DNA of 64,000 nucleotides, taken from the NCBI GenBank assembly GCA_036365515.1, contig CM070877.1:63804522-63868521 (forward strand), read 5' to 3'. Shown one piece after another: positions 1 to 12,900 of this stretch (within the stretch, counting starts at the first letter, position 1; the number at the start of each line of letters is the position of its first letter). The notes beneath the pieces are model-generated. The model was not told the origin of the DNA. It saw only the letters and a program-made list of their open reading frames with translations, and searched no databases. A program made the position numbers and the translations under genes. The stretch comes from Torymus aiolomorphi (lineage: Eukaryota; Arthropoda; Insecta; Hymenoptera; Torymidae).

Positions 1-275
1 TATCGCCCTGGGGGGGTTTCCCGGAAAGCTATTTCGTTCATAATTTTTTTCTAAGCATTTGGAAACATTATCTACAAGAATCAGTCAAAACATTTTTCCG
101 AACGACTTAATTGCGGTTCTGGGAATTTTTTTTCGTGTTTAAGACACAGTATATCGCCCTGGGGGGGCTTTTCCGGAAAAGCTATTTCGTTCATAATTTC
201 TTTCTAAGCATTTGGAAAGGTTATCTACAAGAAACCGTCGAAACATTTTTCTGCACGACGTAATTGCGGCTCTGG

Positions 276-438
276 AAAGGACCCCGCACACAATGTATGG
301 AATATAATCATTCCGTCAAATTGGATCAAACTTGGGGAAAAGATAGATCTTGAGGTCCTGAACAAAAGTTCTTATGGGCTAAACCCCCCAAAATTTGACC
401 GAATGATTTTTTCCCATACATTGTGTGCGGGGTCCTTT
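276..438. repeat. Palindromic MITE-like element inside the satellite, subtype B (first of nine copies)
   Basis: A 163-bp segment replaces the CTGG/GAATTTTTT part of a satellite monomer. It starts AAAGGACCCCGCACACAATG and ends with the inverted counterpart CATTGTGTGCGGGGTCCTTT. The inverted ends run about 50 bp each, including GGTCAAATT against AATTTGACC, with a centre containing TTGAGGTCCTGAAC. Subtype B has AATATAATCATTC on the left, TTTGACC on the right and CGGGGTCC at the end. Other subtype B copies are at 10257-10417, 14706-14868, 18693-18855, 22377-22539, 22687-22849, 25758-25919, 28825-28987 and 32819-32981. The terminal inverted repeats and lack of coding capacity suggest a non-autonomous DNA element or fold-back sequence. 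No clear target duplication is visible because it lies in a T-run. Confidence 0.8.
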
Positions 439-2423
439 TTTATGCCGTTTTCAACACTGTATATCGCCCTGGGGGGGCTCTTCCGGAAAAGCTATTTCGT
501 TCATAATTTTGTTCTAAGCATTTGAGGACTTGATCTACAAGAAACCGTCTTAACATTTTTCAGAACGACTTAATTGCGGTTATGGGAATTTTTTTTTCAT
601 GTTTAAGACACAGTATATCGCCCTGGGGGGGGGGCTTTTCCGGAAAAGCTATTTCGTTCATGATTTTTTTCTAAGCATTTGAGGACTTGATCTATAAGAA
701 ACCATCCAAACATTTTTCCGAACGACGTAATTGCGGCTATGGGAATTTTTTTTCGTGTTTAAGACACAGTATATCGCCTTGGGCTTTTCCGGAAAAGCTA
801 TTCCGTTCATAGTTTTTTTCTAAGCATGTGGGAACCTGTTCTACAAAAAACCCTCTTAACATTTTTCCGAACGACGTAATTGCGACTCTGGGAATTTTTT
901 TTCATGTTTAAGACACAGTATATCGCCCTGTGGTGGCTTTTCCAGAAATGCTATTTCGATCATAATTTTTTTCTAAGCATTCGAGGACTTGATCTACAAG
1001 AAACCATCCAAACATTTTTCCGAACGACGTAATTGGGACTCTAGGAATTTTTTTTCGTGTTTAAGACACAGTATATCGCCTTGGGGGGGCTTTTCCGGAA
1101 AAGCTATTTCGTTCATGATTTTTTTCTAAGCATGTGGGGACTTTTTCTACAAGGAACTGTCTTAACATTTTTCCGAACGACTTAATTCCATTCTGGGAAT
1201 TTTTTTTCATGTTTAAGACACAGTATATCGCCCTGGGGGAGCTTTTCCGGAAAAGCCATTTCGTTCATGATTTTTTTCTAAGCATGTGGGGACTTGGTCT
1301 ACAAGACACCGTCAAAAAATTTTTCCGAACGACGTAATTGCGGCTCTGGGGATTTTTTTTCATGTTTAAGACACAGTATATCGCCCTGAGGGGGCTTTTC
1401 CGGAAAAGCTATTTCGTTCATAATTTTTTTCTAAGCATTTGGGAACGTTATCTACAAAAAAACGTCGAAACATTTTTCCGCACAACGTAACTGCGGCACT
1501 GGGAAATTTTTTTTCCCGTTTTCAACACTGTATATCGCCCTGGGGGGGCTCTTCCGGAAAAGCTACTTCGTTCATAATTTTTTTCTAAGCATTTGGAAAG
1601 GTTATGTACAAGAAACCGTCGAAACATTTTTCCGAACGACGTAATTGCGGCTCTGGGAATTTTTTTTTCCCCGTTTTCAACAATGTATATCGCCCTGGGG
1701 GGGCTTTTCCGGAAAAGCTATGTCGTTCATGATTTTTTTCAAAGCATGTAGGGTCCTGTTCTACACGAAACCGTCTTAACATTTTTCCGAACGACGTAAT
1801 TGCGGGTCTGGGAATTTTTTTTCATGTTTAAGACACAGTACATCGCCCTGGGGGGGATTTTCCGGAAAAGCTATTTCGTTCATAATTTTTTTCTAAGCAT
1901 TTGAGGACTTGATCTACAAGAAACCATCCAAACATTTTTCCGAACGACGTATTGCGGCTATGGGAATTTTTTTTTCGTGTTTAAGATACTGTATATCGCC
2001 CTGGGGGGGCTTTTCCGGAAAAGCTATTTCGTTCATAATTTTTTTCTAAGCATTTGGAAAGGTTCTCTACAAGAAACCGTCGAAACATTTTTCCGAACGA
2101 CGTAATTGCGGCTCTGGCGATTTCCTTTCGTGTTTAAGACACAGTATATCGCATTGAGGGAGCTTTTCCGGAAAAGCCATTTCGTTCATGATTTTTTTCT
2201 AAGCATGTGGAAACTTGGTCTACAAGACACCGTCAAAACATTTTTCCAAACGACCTAATTGCGGCTCTGGGAATTTTTTTTCCCGTTTTCAACACTGTAT
2301 ATCGCCCTGGGGAGGCTTTTCCGGAAAAGCTATTTCGTACATAATTTTTTTCTAAGCATTTGGAAAGGTTATCTACAAGAAACCGTCGAAACATTTTTCC
2401 GAACGACGTAATTGCGGCTCTGG

Positions 2424-2585
2424 AAAGGACCCCGCACACAATGTATGGAAAATAATCATTCGGTCAAATTGGATCAAACTTGGGGAAAAGATAGATCTTG
2501 AGGTCCTGAACAAAAGTTCTCATGGGCAAAACCCCCAAAATGTGACCGAATGATTTTTTTCCATACATTGTGTGCGCGGTCCTTT
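2424..2585. repeat. Palindromic MITE-like element inside the satellite, subtype A (first of nine copies)
   Basis: This has the same element and insertion point as subtype B, but with AAAATAATCATTC on the left, TGTGACC on the right and CGCGGTCC at the end. It is followed by ATCCCGTTTTCAGCACTGCA instead of ATGCCGTTTTCAACACTG. Other subtype A copies are at 4271-4433, 6264-6426, 8107-8268, 12557-12717, 16700-16862, 21452-21614, 24222-24384 and 31737-31897. The two at 21452 and 31737 share a deletion in the right inverted repeat (ATTGGTGCGCGG). Since the flanking satellite also differs by subtype, A and B mark two separate monomer lineages within the higher-order repeat. Confidence 0.8.
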
Positions 2586-3339
2586 TTTATCCCGTTTTCA
2601 GCACTGCATATCGCCCTGGGGGGGGCTTTTCCGGAAAAGCTATTTCGTCCATGATTTTTTTCTAAGCAGGTGAGGACTTGTTCTACAAGAAACCGTGTTA
2701 ACATTTTTCCGAACGACTTAATTGCGGCTCGGGGAAATTTTTTTTCCCGCATTCAACACTGTATATCGCCCTGTGTGGGCTCTTCCGGAAAAGCTATTTC
2801 GTTCATAAATTTTTTCTAAGCATTTGGAAAGGTTATCTACAAGAAACCGTCGAAACATTTTTCCGAACGACGTAATTGCGGCTCTGGGAATTGTTTTTCC
2901 CGTTTTCAACCATGTATATCGCCCTGGGGGGGCTTTTCCGGAAAAGCTATGTCGTTCATGATTTTTTTCTAAGCATGTGGAGACTTGTTCTACAAAAAAC
3001 CGTCTTAACATTTTTCCGAACGACTTAATTGCGGTTCTGGGAATTTTTTTTCATGTTTAAAACACAGTATATCGCCCTGGGGGGGCTTTTCCGGAAAAAC
3101 TATTTCGTTCATAATATTTTTCTAAGCATGTGAGGACCTGTTCTACACGAAACCGTCTTAACATTTTTCCGAACGACTTAATTACGGTTCTGGGAATTTT
3201 TTTTCATGTTTAAGACACAGTATATCGCCCTGGGGGGGGGGGGCTTTTCCGGAAAAGCTATTTCGTTCATAATTTTTTTCTAAGCATTTGGGAACGTCAT
3301 CTACAAGAATAGGACAAAACATTTTTCCGAACGACGTAA

Positions 3340-6300
3340 TTGCGGCTCTGGGAATTCTTTTTCATGTTTAAGACACAGTATATCGCCCTGAGGGGGCTTT
3401 TCCGGAAAAGCTATTTCGTTCATAATTTTTTTCTAAGCATTTGGGAACGTTATCTACAAAAAAACGTCGAAACATTTTTCCGCACAACGTAACTGCGGTA
3501 CTGGGAAATTTTTTTTCCCGTTTTCAACACTGTATATCGCCCTGGGGGGGCTCTTCCGGAAAAGCTACTTCGTTCATAATTTTTTTCTAAGCATTTGGAA
3601 AGGTTATGTACAAGAAACCGTCGAAACATTTTTCCGAACGACGTAATTGCGGCTCTGGGAATTTTTTTTTCCCCGTTTCCAACAATGTATATCGCCCTGG
3701 GGGGGCTTTTCCGGAAAAGCTATGTCGTTCATGATTTTTTTCAAAGCATGTGGGGTCCTGTTCTACACGAAACCGTCTTAACATTTTTCCGAACGACTTA
3801 ATTGCGGTTCTGGGAATTTTTTTTCATGTTTAAGACACAGTATATCGCCCTGGGGGGGCTTTTCCGGAAAAGCTATTTCGTTCATAATTTTTTTCTAAGC
3901 ATTTGAGGACTTGATCTACAAGAAACCATCCAAATATTTTTCCGAACGACGTAATTGCGGCTCTGGCGATTTCCTTTCGTGTTTACGACACAGTATATCG
4001 CCTTGGGGGGGATTTTCCGGTAAAGCTATTTCGGTCATAATTTTTTTCTAAGCATTTGAGGACTTGATCTACAAGAAACCATCCAAACATTTTTCCGAAC
4101 GACGTATTGCGGCTATGGGAATTTTTTTTCGTGTTCAAGACACTGTATATCGCCCTGGGGGGCTTTTCCGGAAAAGCTATTTCGTTCATAATTTTTTTCT
4201 AAGCATTTGGAAAGGTTATCTACAAGAAACCGTCGAAACATTTTTCTGAACGACGTAATTGCGGCTCTGGAAAGGACCCCGCACACAATGTATGGAAAAT
4301 AATCATTCGGTCAAATTGGATCAAACTTGGGGAAAAGATAGATCTTGAGGTCCTGAACAAAAGTTCTCATGGGCAAAACCCCCCAAAATGTGACCGAATG
4401 ATTTTTTTCCATACATTGTGTGCGCGGTCCTTTTTTATCCCGTTTTCAGCACTGCATATCGCCCTGGGGGGGCTTTTCCGGAAAAGCTATTTCGTTCATG
4501 ATTTTTTTCTAAGCAGGTGGGGACTTGTTCTACAAGAAACCGTGTTAACATTTTTCCGAACGACTTAATTGCGGCACGGGGAAATTTTTTTTCCCGCTTT
4601 CAACACTGTATATCGCCCTGGGGGGCTCTTCCGGAAAAGCTATTTCGTTCATAATTTTTTCTAAGCATTTGGAAAGGTTATCTACAAGAAACCGTCGCAA
4701 CATTTTTCCGAACGACGTAATTGCGGCTCTGGGAATTGTTTTTCCCGTTTTCAACAATGTATATCGCCCTGGGGGGGCTTTTCCGGAAAAGCTATGTCGT
4801 TCATGATTTTTTTCTAAGCATGTGGAGACTTGTTCTACAAAAAACCGTCTTAATATTTTTCCGAACGACTTAATTGCGGTTCTGGGAATTTTTTTTCATG
4901 TTTAAGACACAGTATATCGCCCTGGGGGGGCTTTTCCGGAAAAACTATTTCGTTCATAATATTTTTCTAAGCATGTGAGGACCTGTTCTACACGAAACCA
5001 TCCAAACATTTTTCCGAACGACGTAATTGGGACTCTAGGAATTTTTTTTCGTGTTTAAGACACAGTATATCGCCTTGGGGGGGCTTTTCCGGAAAAGCTA
5101 TTTCGTTCATGATTTTTTTCTAAGCATGTGGGGACTTTTTCTACAAGGAACTGTCTTAACATTTTTCCGAACGACTTAATTGCAATTCTGGGAATTTTTT
5201 TTCATGTTTAAGACACAGTATATCGCCCTGGGGGAGCTTTTCCGGAAAAGCCATTTCGTTCATGATTTTTTTCTAAGCATGTGGGGACTTGGTCTACAAG
5301 ACACCGTCAAAAAATTTTTCCGAACGACGTAATTGCGGCTCTGGGAATTTTTTTTCATGTTTAAGACACAGTATATCGCCCTGAGGGGGCTTTTCCGGAA
5401 AAGCTATTTCGTTCATAATTTTTTTCTAAGCATTTGGGAACGTTATCTACAAAAAAACGTCGAAACATTTTTCCGCACAACGTAACTGCGGCACTGGGAA
5501 ATTTTTTTTCCCGTTTTCAACACTGTATATCGCCATGGGGGGGCTCTTCCGGAAAAGCTACTTCGTTCATAATTTTTTTCTAAGCATTTGGAAAGGTTAT
5601 GTACAAGAAACCGTCGAAACATTTTTCCGAACGACGTAATTGCGGCTCTGGGAATTTTTTTTTCCCCGTTTTCAACAATGTATATCGCCCTGGGGGGGCT
5701 TTTCCGGAAAAGCTATGTCGTTCATGATTTTTTTCAAAGCATGTAGGGTCCTGTTCTACACGAAACCGTCTTAACATTTTTCCGAACGACTTAATTGCGG
5801 TTCTGGGAATTTTTTTTCATGTTTAAGACACAGTATATCGCCCTGGGGGGGCTTTTCCGGAAAAGCTATTTCGTTCATAATTTTTTTCTAAGCATTTGAG
5901 GACTTGATCTACAAGAAACCATCCAAATATTTTTCCGAACGACGTAATTGCGGCTCTGGCGATTTCCTTTCGTGTTTACGACACAGTATATCGCCTTGGG
6001 GGGGATTTTCCGGTAAAGCTATTTCGGTCATAATTTTTTTCTAAGCATTTGAGGACTTGATCTACAAGAAACCATCCAAACATTTTTCCGAACGACGTAT
6101 TGCGGCTATGGGAATTTTTTTTCGTGTTCAAGACACTGTATATCGCCCTGGGGGGCTTTTCCGGAAAAGCTATTTCGTTCATAATTTTTTTCTAAGCATT
6201 TGGAAAGGTTATCTACAAGAAACCGTCGAAACATTTTTCTGAACGACGTAATTGCGGCTCTGGAAAGGACCCCGCACACAATGTATGGAAAATAATCATT

Positions 6301-6960
6301 CGGTCAAATTGGATCAAACTTGGGGAAAAGATAGATCTTGAGGTCCTGAACAAAAGTTCTCATGGGCAAAACCCCCCAAAATGTGACCGAATGATTTTTT
6401 TCCATACATTGTGTGCGCGGTCCTTTTTTATCCCGTTTTCAGCACTGCATATCGCCCTGGGGGGGCTTTTCCGGAAAAGCTATTTCGTTCATGATTTTTT
6501 TCTAAGCAGGTGGGGACTTGTTCTACAAGAAACCGTGTTAACATTTTTCCGAACGACTTAATTGCGGCACGGGGAAATTTTTTTTCCCGCTTTCAACACT
6601 GTATATCGCCCTGGGGGGGCTCTTCCGGAAAAGCTATTTCGTTCATAATTTTTTTCTAAGCATTTGGAAAGGTTATCTACAAGAAACCGTCGCAACATTT
6701 TTCCGAACGACGTAATTGCGGCTCTGGGAATTGTTTTTCCCGTTTTCAACAATGTATATCGCCCTGGGGGGGCTTTTCCGGAAAAGCTATGTCGTTCATG
6801 ATTTTTTTCTAAGCATGTGGAGACTTGTTCTACAAAAAACCGTCTTAACATTTTTCCGAACGACTTAATTGCGGTTCTGGGAATTTTTTTTCATGTTTAA
6901 GACACAGTATATCGCCCTGGGGGGGCTTTTCCGGAAAAACTATTTCGTTCATAATATTTT
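3340..6960. repeat. Higher-order duplication, offset about 1993 bp
   Basis: The stretch 3340-4960 recurs at about 5340-6960 with an offset of about 1993 bp. The embedded element at 4271 matches the one at 6264, and variant monomers at 3587 and 3983 match those at 5580 and 5976. The offset is about twelve monomers plus one embedded element, so it fits unequal exchange inside the array. Confidence 0.7.
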
Positions 6961-9900
6961 TCTAAGCATGTGAGGACCTGTTCTACACGAAACCGTCTTA
7001 ACATTTTTCCGAACGACTTAATTACGGCTCTGGGAATTTTTTTTCGTGTTTAAGACAGAGTATATCGCCTTTGGGGGGGCTTTTCCGGAAAAGCTATTTC
7101 GTTCATAATTTTTTTCTAAGCATGTGGAGACTTTTTCTACAAGAAACTGTCTAAACATTTTTCCGAACGACTTAATTACGGTTCTGGGAATTTTTTTTCA
7201 TGTTTAAGACACAGTATATCGCCCTGGGGGGGCTTCTCCGCAAAAGCTATTTCGTTCACAATTTGTTTCTAAGCATTTGGGAACGTTATCTACAAGAAAC
7301 CGTCAAAACATTTTTCCGCACGACGTAATTGCGGCTCTGGGAATTTGTATTCCCCTTTTTCAACACTGTATATCGCTCTGGGGTGGCTCTTCCGGAAAAG
7401 CTATTACGTTCATAATATTTTGCTAAGCATTTGGAAAGGTTATCTTCAAGAAACCGTCGAAACATTTTTCCGAATGACGTAATTGCGGCTCTGGGAATTT
7501 TTTTTCATGTTTAAGACACAGTATATCGCCCTGGGGGGGATTTTCCGGAAAAGCTATTTCGTTCATAATTTTTTTCTAAGCATTTGAGGACTTGATCTAC
7601 AAGAAACCATCCAAACATTTTTCCGAACGACGTATTGCGGCTCTGGGAATTTTTTTTTTGTGTTTAAGATACTGTATATCGCCCTGGGGGGGCTTTTCCG
7701 GAAAAGCTATTTCGTTCATAATTTTTTTCTAAGCATTTGGAAAGGTTCTCTACAAGAAACCGTCGAAACATTTTTCCGAACGACGTAATTGCGGCTCTGG
7801 CGATTTCCTTTCGTGTTTAAGACACAGTATATCGCATTGAGGGAGCTTTTCCGGAAAAGCCATTTCGTTCATGATTTTTTTCTAAGCATGTGGAAACTTG
7901 GTCTACAAGACACCGTCAAAACATTTTTCCAAACGACCTAATTGCGGCTCTGGGAATTTTTTTTCCCGTTTTCAACACTGTATATCGCCCTGGGGAGGCT
8001 TTTCCGGAAAAGCTATTTCGTACATAATTTTTTTCTAAGCATTTGGAAAGGTTATCTACAAGAAACCGTCGAAACATTTTTCCGAACGACGTAATTGCGG
8101 CTCTGGAAAGGACCCCGCACACAATGTATGGAAAATAATCATTCGGTCAAATTGGATCAAACTTGGGGAAAAGATAGATCTTGAGGTCCTGAACAAAAGT
8201 TCTCATGGGCAAAACCCCCAAAATGTGACCGAATGATTTTTTTCCATACATTGTGTGCGCGGTCCTTTTTTATCCCGTTTTCAGCACTGCATATCGCCCT
8301 GGGGGGGCTTTTCCGGAAAAGCTATTTCGTCCATGATTTTTTTCTAAGCAGGTGAGGACTTGTTCTACAAGAAACCGTGTTAACATTTTTCCGAACGACT
8401 TAATTGCGGCTCGGGGAAATTTTTTTTCCCGCATTCAACACTGTATATCGCCCTGGGGGGGCTCTTCCGGAAAAGCTATTTCGTTCATAATTTTTTTCTA
8501 AGCATTTGGAAAGGTTATCTACAAGAAACCGTCGAAACATTTTTCCGAACGACGTAATTGCGGCTCTGGGAATTGTTTTTCCCGTTTTCAACCATGTATA
8601 TCGCCCTGGGGGGGCTTTTCCGGAAAAGCTATGTCGTTCATGATTTTTTTCTAAGCATGTGGAGACTTGTTCTACAAAAAACCGTCTTAACATTTTTCCG
8701 AACGACTTAATTGCGGTTCTGGGAATTTTTTTTCATGTTTAAAACACAGTATATCACCCTGGGGGGGCTTTTCCGGAAAAACTATTTCGTTCATAATATT
8801 TTTCTAAGCATGTGAGGACCTGTTCTACACGAAACCGTCTTAACATTTTTCCGAACGACTTAATTACGGTTCTGGGAATTTTTTTTCATGTTTAAGACAC
8901 AGTATATCGCCCTGGGGGGGGGGGGCTTTTCCGGAAAAGCTATTTCGTTCATAATTTTTTTCTAAGCATTTGGGAACGTTATCTACAAGAATAGGACAAA
9001 ACATTTTTCCGAACGACGTAATTGCGGCTCAGGGAATTTTTTTTCATGTTTAAGACACAGTATATCGCCCTGAGGGGGCTTTTCCGGAAAAGCTATTTCG
9101 TTCATAATTTTTTTCTAAGCATTTGGGAACGTTATCTACAAAAAAACGTCGAAACATTTTTCCGCACAACGTAACTGCGGTACTGGGAAATTTTTTTTCC
9201 CGTTTTCAACACTGTATATCGCCCTGGGGGGGCTCTTCCGGAAAAGCTACTTCGTTCATAATTTTTTTCTAAGCATTTGGAAAGGTTATGTACAAGAAAC
9301 CGTCGAAACATTTTTCCGAACGACGTAATTGCGGCTCTGGGAATTTTTTTTTCCCCGTTTCCAACAATGTATATCGCCCTGGGGGGGCTTTTCCGGAAAA
9401 GCTATGTCGTTCATGATTTTTTTCAAAGCATGTGGGGTCCTGTTCTACACGAAACCGTCTTAACATTTTTCCGAACGACTTAATTGCGGTTCTGGGAATT
9501 TTTTTTCATGTTTAAGACACAGTATATCGCCCTGGAGGGGCTTTTCCGGAAAAGCTATTTCGTTCATAATTTTTTTCTAAGCATTTGAGGACTTGATCTA
9601 CAAGAAACCATCCAAATATTTTTCCGATCCACGTAATTGCGGCTCTGGAAATTTTTTTTCGTGTTTAAGACACAGTATATCGCCCTGAGGGGGCTTTTCC
9701 GGAAAAGCTATTTCGTTCATAATTTTTTTCTAAGCATTTGAGGACTTCATCTACAAGAAACCATCCAAATATTTTCCCGAACGACGTAATTGCGGCTCTG
9801 GGAATTTTTTTTCGTGTTTACGACACAGTATATCGCCTTGGGGGGGCTTTTCCGGAATAGCTATTTCGTTCATGATTTTTTTCTAAGCATGTGGGGACTT

Positions 9901-12900
9901 GTTTTACAAGAAACCGTCTTAACATTTTTCCGAACGACTTAATTGCGGTTCTGGGAATTTTTTTCGTGTTTAAGACACAGTATATCGCCCTGGGGGGGTT
10001 TCCCGGAAAGCTATTTCGTTCATAATTTTTTCTAACCATTTGGAAACATTATCTACAAGAATCAGTCAAAACATTTTTCCGAACGACTTAATTGCGGTTC
10101 TGGGAATTTTTTTTCGTGTTTAAGACACAGTATATCGCCCTGGGGGGGCTTTTCCGGAAAAGCAATTTCGTTCATAATTTCTTTCTAAGCATTTGGAAAG
10201 GTTATCTACAAGAAACCGTCGAAACATTTTTCTGCACGACGTAATTGCGGCTCTGGAAAGGACCCCGCACACAATGTATGGAATATAATCATTCCGTCAA
10301 ATTGGATCAAACTTGGGGAAAAGATAGATCTTGAGGTCCTGAACAAAAGTTCTTATGGGCTAAACCCCCAAAATTTGACCGAATGATTTTTTCCCATACA
10401 TTGTGTGCGGGTCCTTTTTATGCCGTTTTCAACACTGTATATCGCCCTGGGGGGGCTCTTCCGGAAAAGCTATTTCGTTCATAATTTTGTTCTAAGCATT
10501 TGAGGACTTGATCTACAAGAAACCGTCTTAACATTTTTCCGAACGACTTAATTGCGGTTATGGGAATTTTTTTTTCATGTTTAAGACACAGTATATCGCC
10601 CTGGGGGGGGGGGCTTTTCCGGAAAAGCTATTTCGTTCATGATTTTTTTCTAAGCATTTGAGGACTTGATCTATAAGAAACCATCCAAACATTTTTCCGA
10701 ACGACGTAATTGCGGCTCTGGGAATTTTTTTTCGTGTTTAAGACACAGTATATCGCCTTGGGCTTTTCCGGAAAAGCTATTCCGTTCATAGTTTTTTTCT
10801 AAGCATGTGGGAACCTGTTCTACAAAAAACCCTCTTAACATTTTTCCGAACGACGTAATTGCGACTCTGGGAATTTTTTTTCATGTTTAAGACACAGTAT
10901 ATCGCCCTGGGGGGGCTCTTCCGGAAAAGCTATTACGTTCATAATATTTTGCTAAGCATTTGGAAAGGTTATCTTCAAGAAACCGTCGAAACATTTTTCC
11001 GAACGACTTAATTGCGGCACGGGGAAATTTTTTTTCCCGCTTTCAACACTGTATATCGCACTGGGGGGGCTCTTCCGGAAAAGCTATTTCGTTCATAATT
11101 TTTTTCTAAGCATTTGGAAAGGTTATCTACAAGAAACCGTCGCAACATTTTTCCGAACGACGTAATTGCGGCTCTGGGAATTGTTTTTCCCGTTTTCAAC
11201 AATGTATATCGCCCTGGGGGGGCTTTTCCGGAAAAGCTATGTCGTTCATGATTTTTTTCTAAGCATGTGGAGACTTGTTCTACAAAAAACCGTCTTAACA
11301 TTTTTCCGAACGACTTAATTGCGGTTCTGGGAATTTTTTTTCATGTTTAAGACACAGTATATCGCCCTGGGGGGGCTTTTCCGGAAAAACTATTTCGTTC
11401 ATAATATTTTTCTAAGCATGTGAGGACCTGTTCTACACGAAACCGTCTTAACATTTTTCCGAACGACTTAATTACGGCTCTGGGAATTTTTTTTCGTGTT
11501 TAAGACAGAGTATATTGCCTTTTGGGGGGCTTTTCCGCAAAAGCTATTTCGTTCATAATTTTTTTCTAAGCATGTGGAGACTTTTTCTACAAGAAACTGT
11601 CTAAACATTTTTCCGAACGACTTAATTACGGTTCTGGGAATTTTTTTTCATGTTTAAGACACAGTATATCGCCCTGGGGGGGCTTCTCCGCAAAAGCTAT
11701 TTCGTTCACAATTTGTTTCTAAGCATTTGGGAACGTTATCTACAAGAAACCGTCAAAACATTTTTCCGCACGACGTAATTGCGGCTCTGGGAATTTGTAT
11801 TCCCCTTTTTCAACACTGTATATCGCTCTGGGGTGGCTCTTCCGGAAAAGCTATTACGTTCATAATATTTTGCTAAGCATTTGGAAAGGTTATCTTCAAG
11901 AAACCGTCGAAACATTTTTCCGAACGACGTAATTGCGGCTCTGGGAATTTTTTTTCATGTTTAAGACACAGTCTATCGCCCTGGGGGGGATTTTCCGGAA
12001 AAGCTATTTCGTTCATAATTTTTTTCTAAGCATTTGAGGACTTGATCTACAAGAAACCATCCAAACATTTTTCCGAACGACGTATTGCGGCTCTGGGAAT
12101 TTTTTTTTCGTGTTTAAGATACTGTATATCGCCCTGGGGGGGCTTTTCCGGAAAAGCTATTTCGTTCATAATTTTTTTCTAAGCATTTGGAAAGGTTCTC
12201 TACAAGAAACCGTCGAAACATTTTTCCGAACGACGTAATTGCGGCTCTGGCGATTTCCTTTCGTGTTTAAGACACAGTATATCGCATTGAGGGAGCTTTT
12301 CCGGAAAAGCCATTTCGTTCATGATTTTTTTCTAAGCATGTGGAAACTTGGTCTACAAGACACCGTCAAAACATTTTTCCAAACGACCTAATTGCGGCTC
12401 TGGGAATTTTTTTTCCCGTTTTCAACAGTGTATATCGCCCTCGGGAGGCTTTTCCGGAAAAGCTATTTCGTACATAATTTTTTTCTAAGCATTTGGAAAG
12501 GTTATCTACAAGAAACCGTCGAAACATTTTTCCGAACGACGTAATTGCGGCTCTGGAAAGGACCCCGCACACAATGTATGGAAAATAATCATTCGGTCAA
12601 ATTGGATCAAACTTGGGGAAAAGATAGATCTTGAGGTCCTGAACAAAAGTTCTCATGGGCAAAACCCCCAAATGTGACCGAATGATTTTTTTCCATACAT
12701 TGTGTGCGCGGTCCTTTTTTATCCCGTTTTCAGCACTGCATATCGCCCTGGGGGGGGCTTTTCCGGAAAAGCTATTTCGTCCATGATTTTTTTCTAAGCA
12801 GGTGAGGACTTGTTCTACAAGAAACCGTGTTAACATTTTTCCGAACGACTTAATTGCGGCTCGGGGAAATTTTTTTTCCCGCATTCAACACTGTATATCG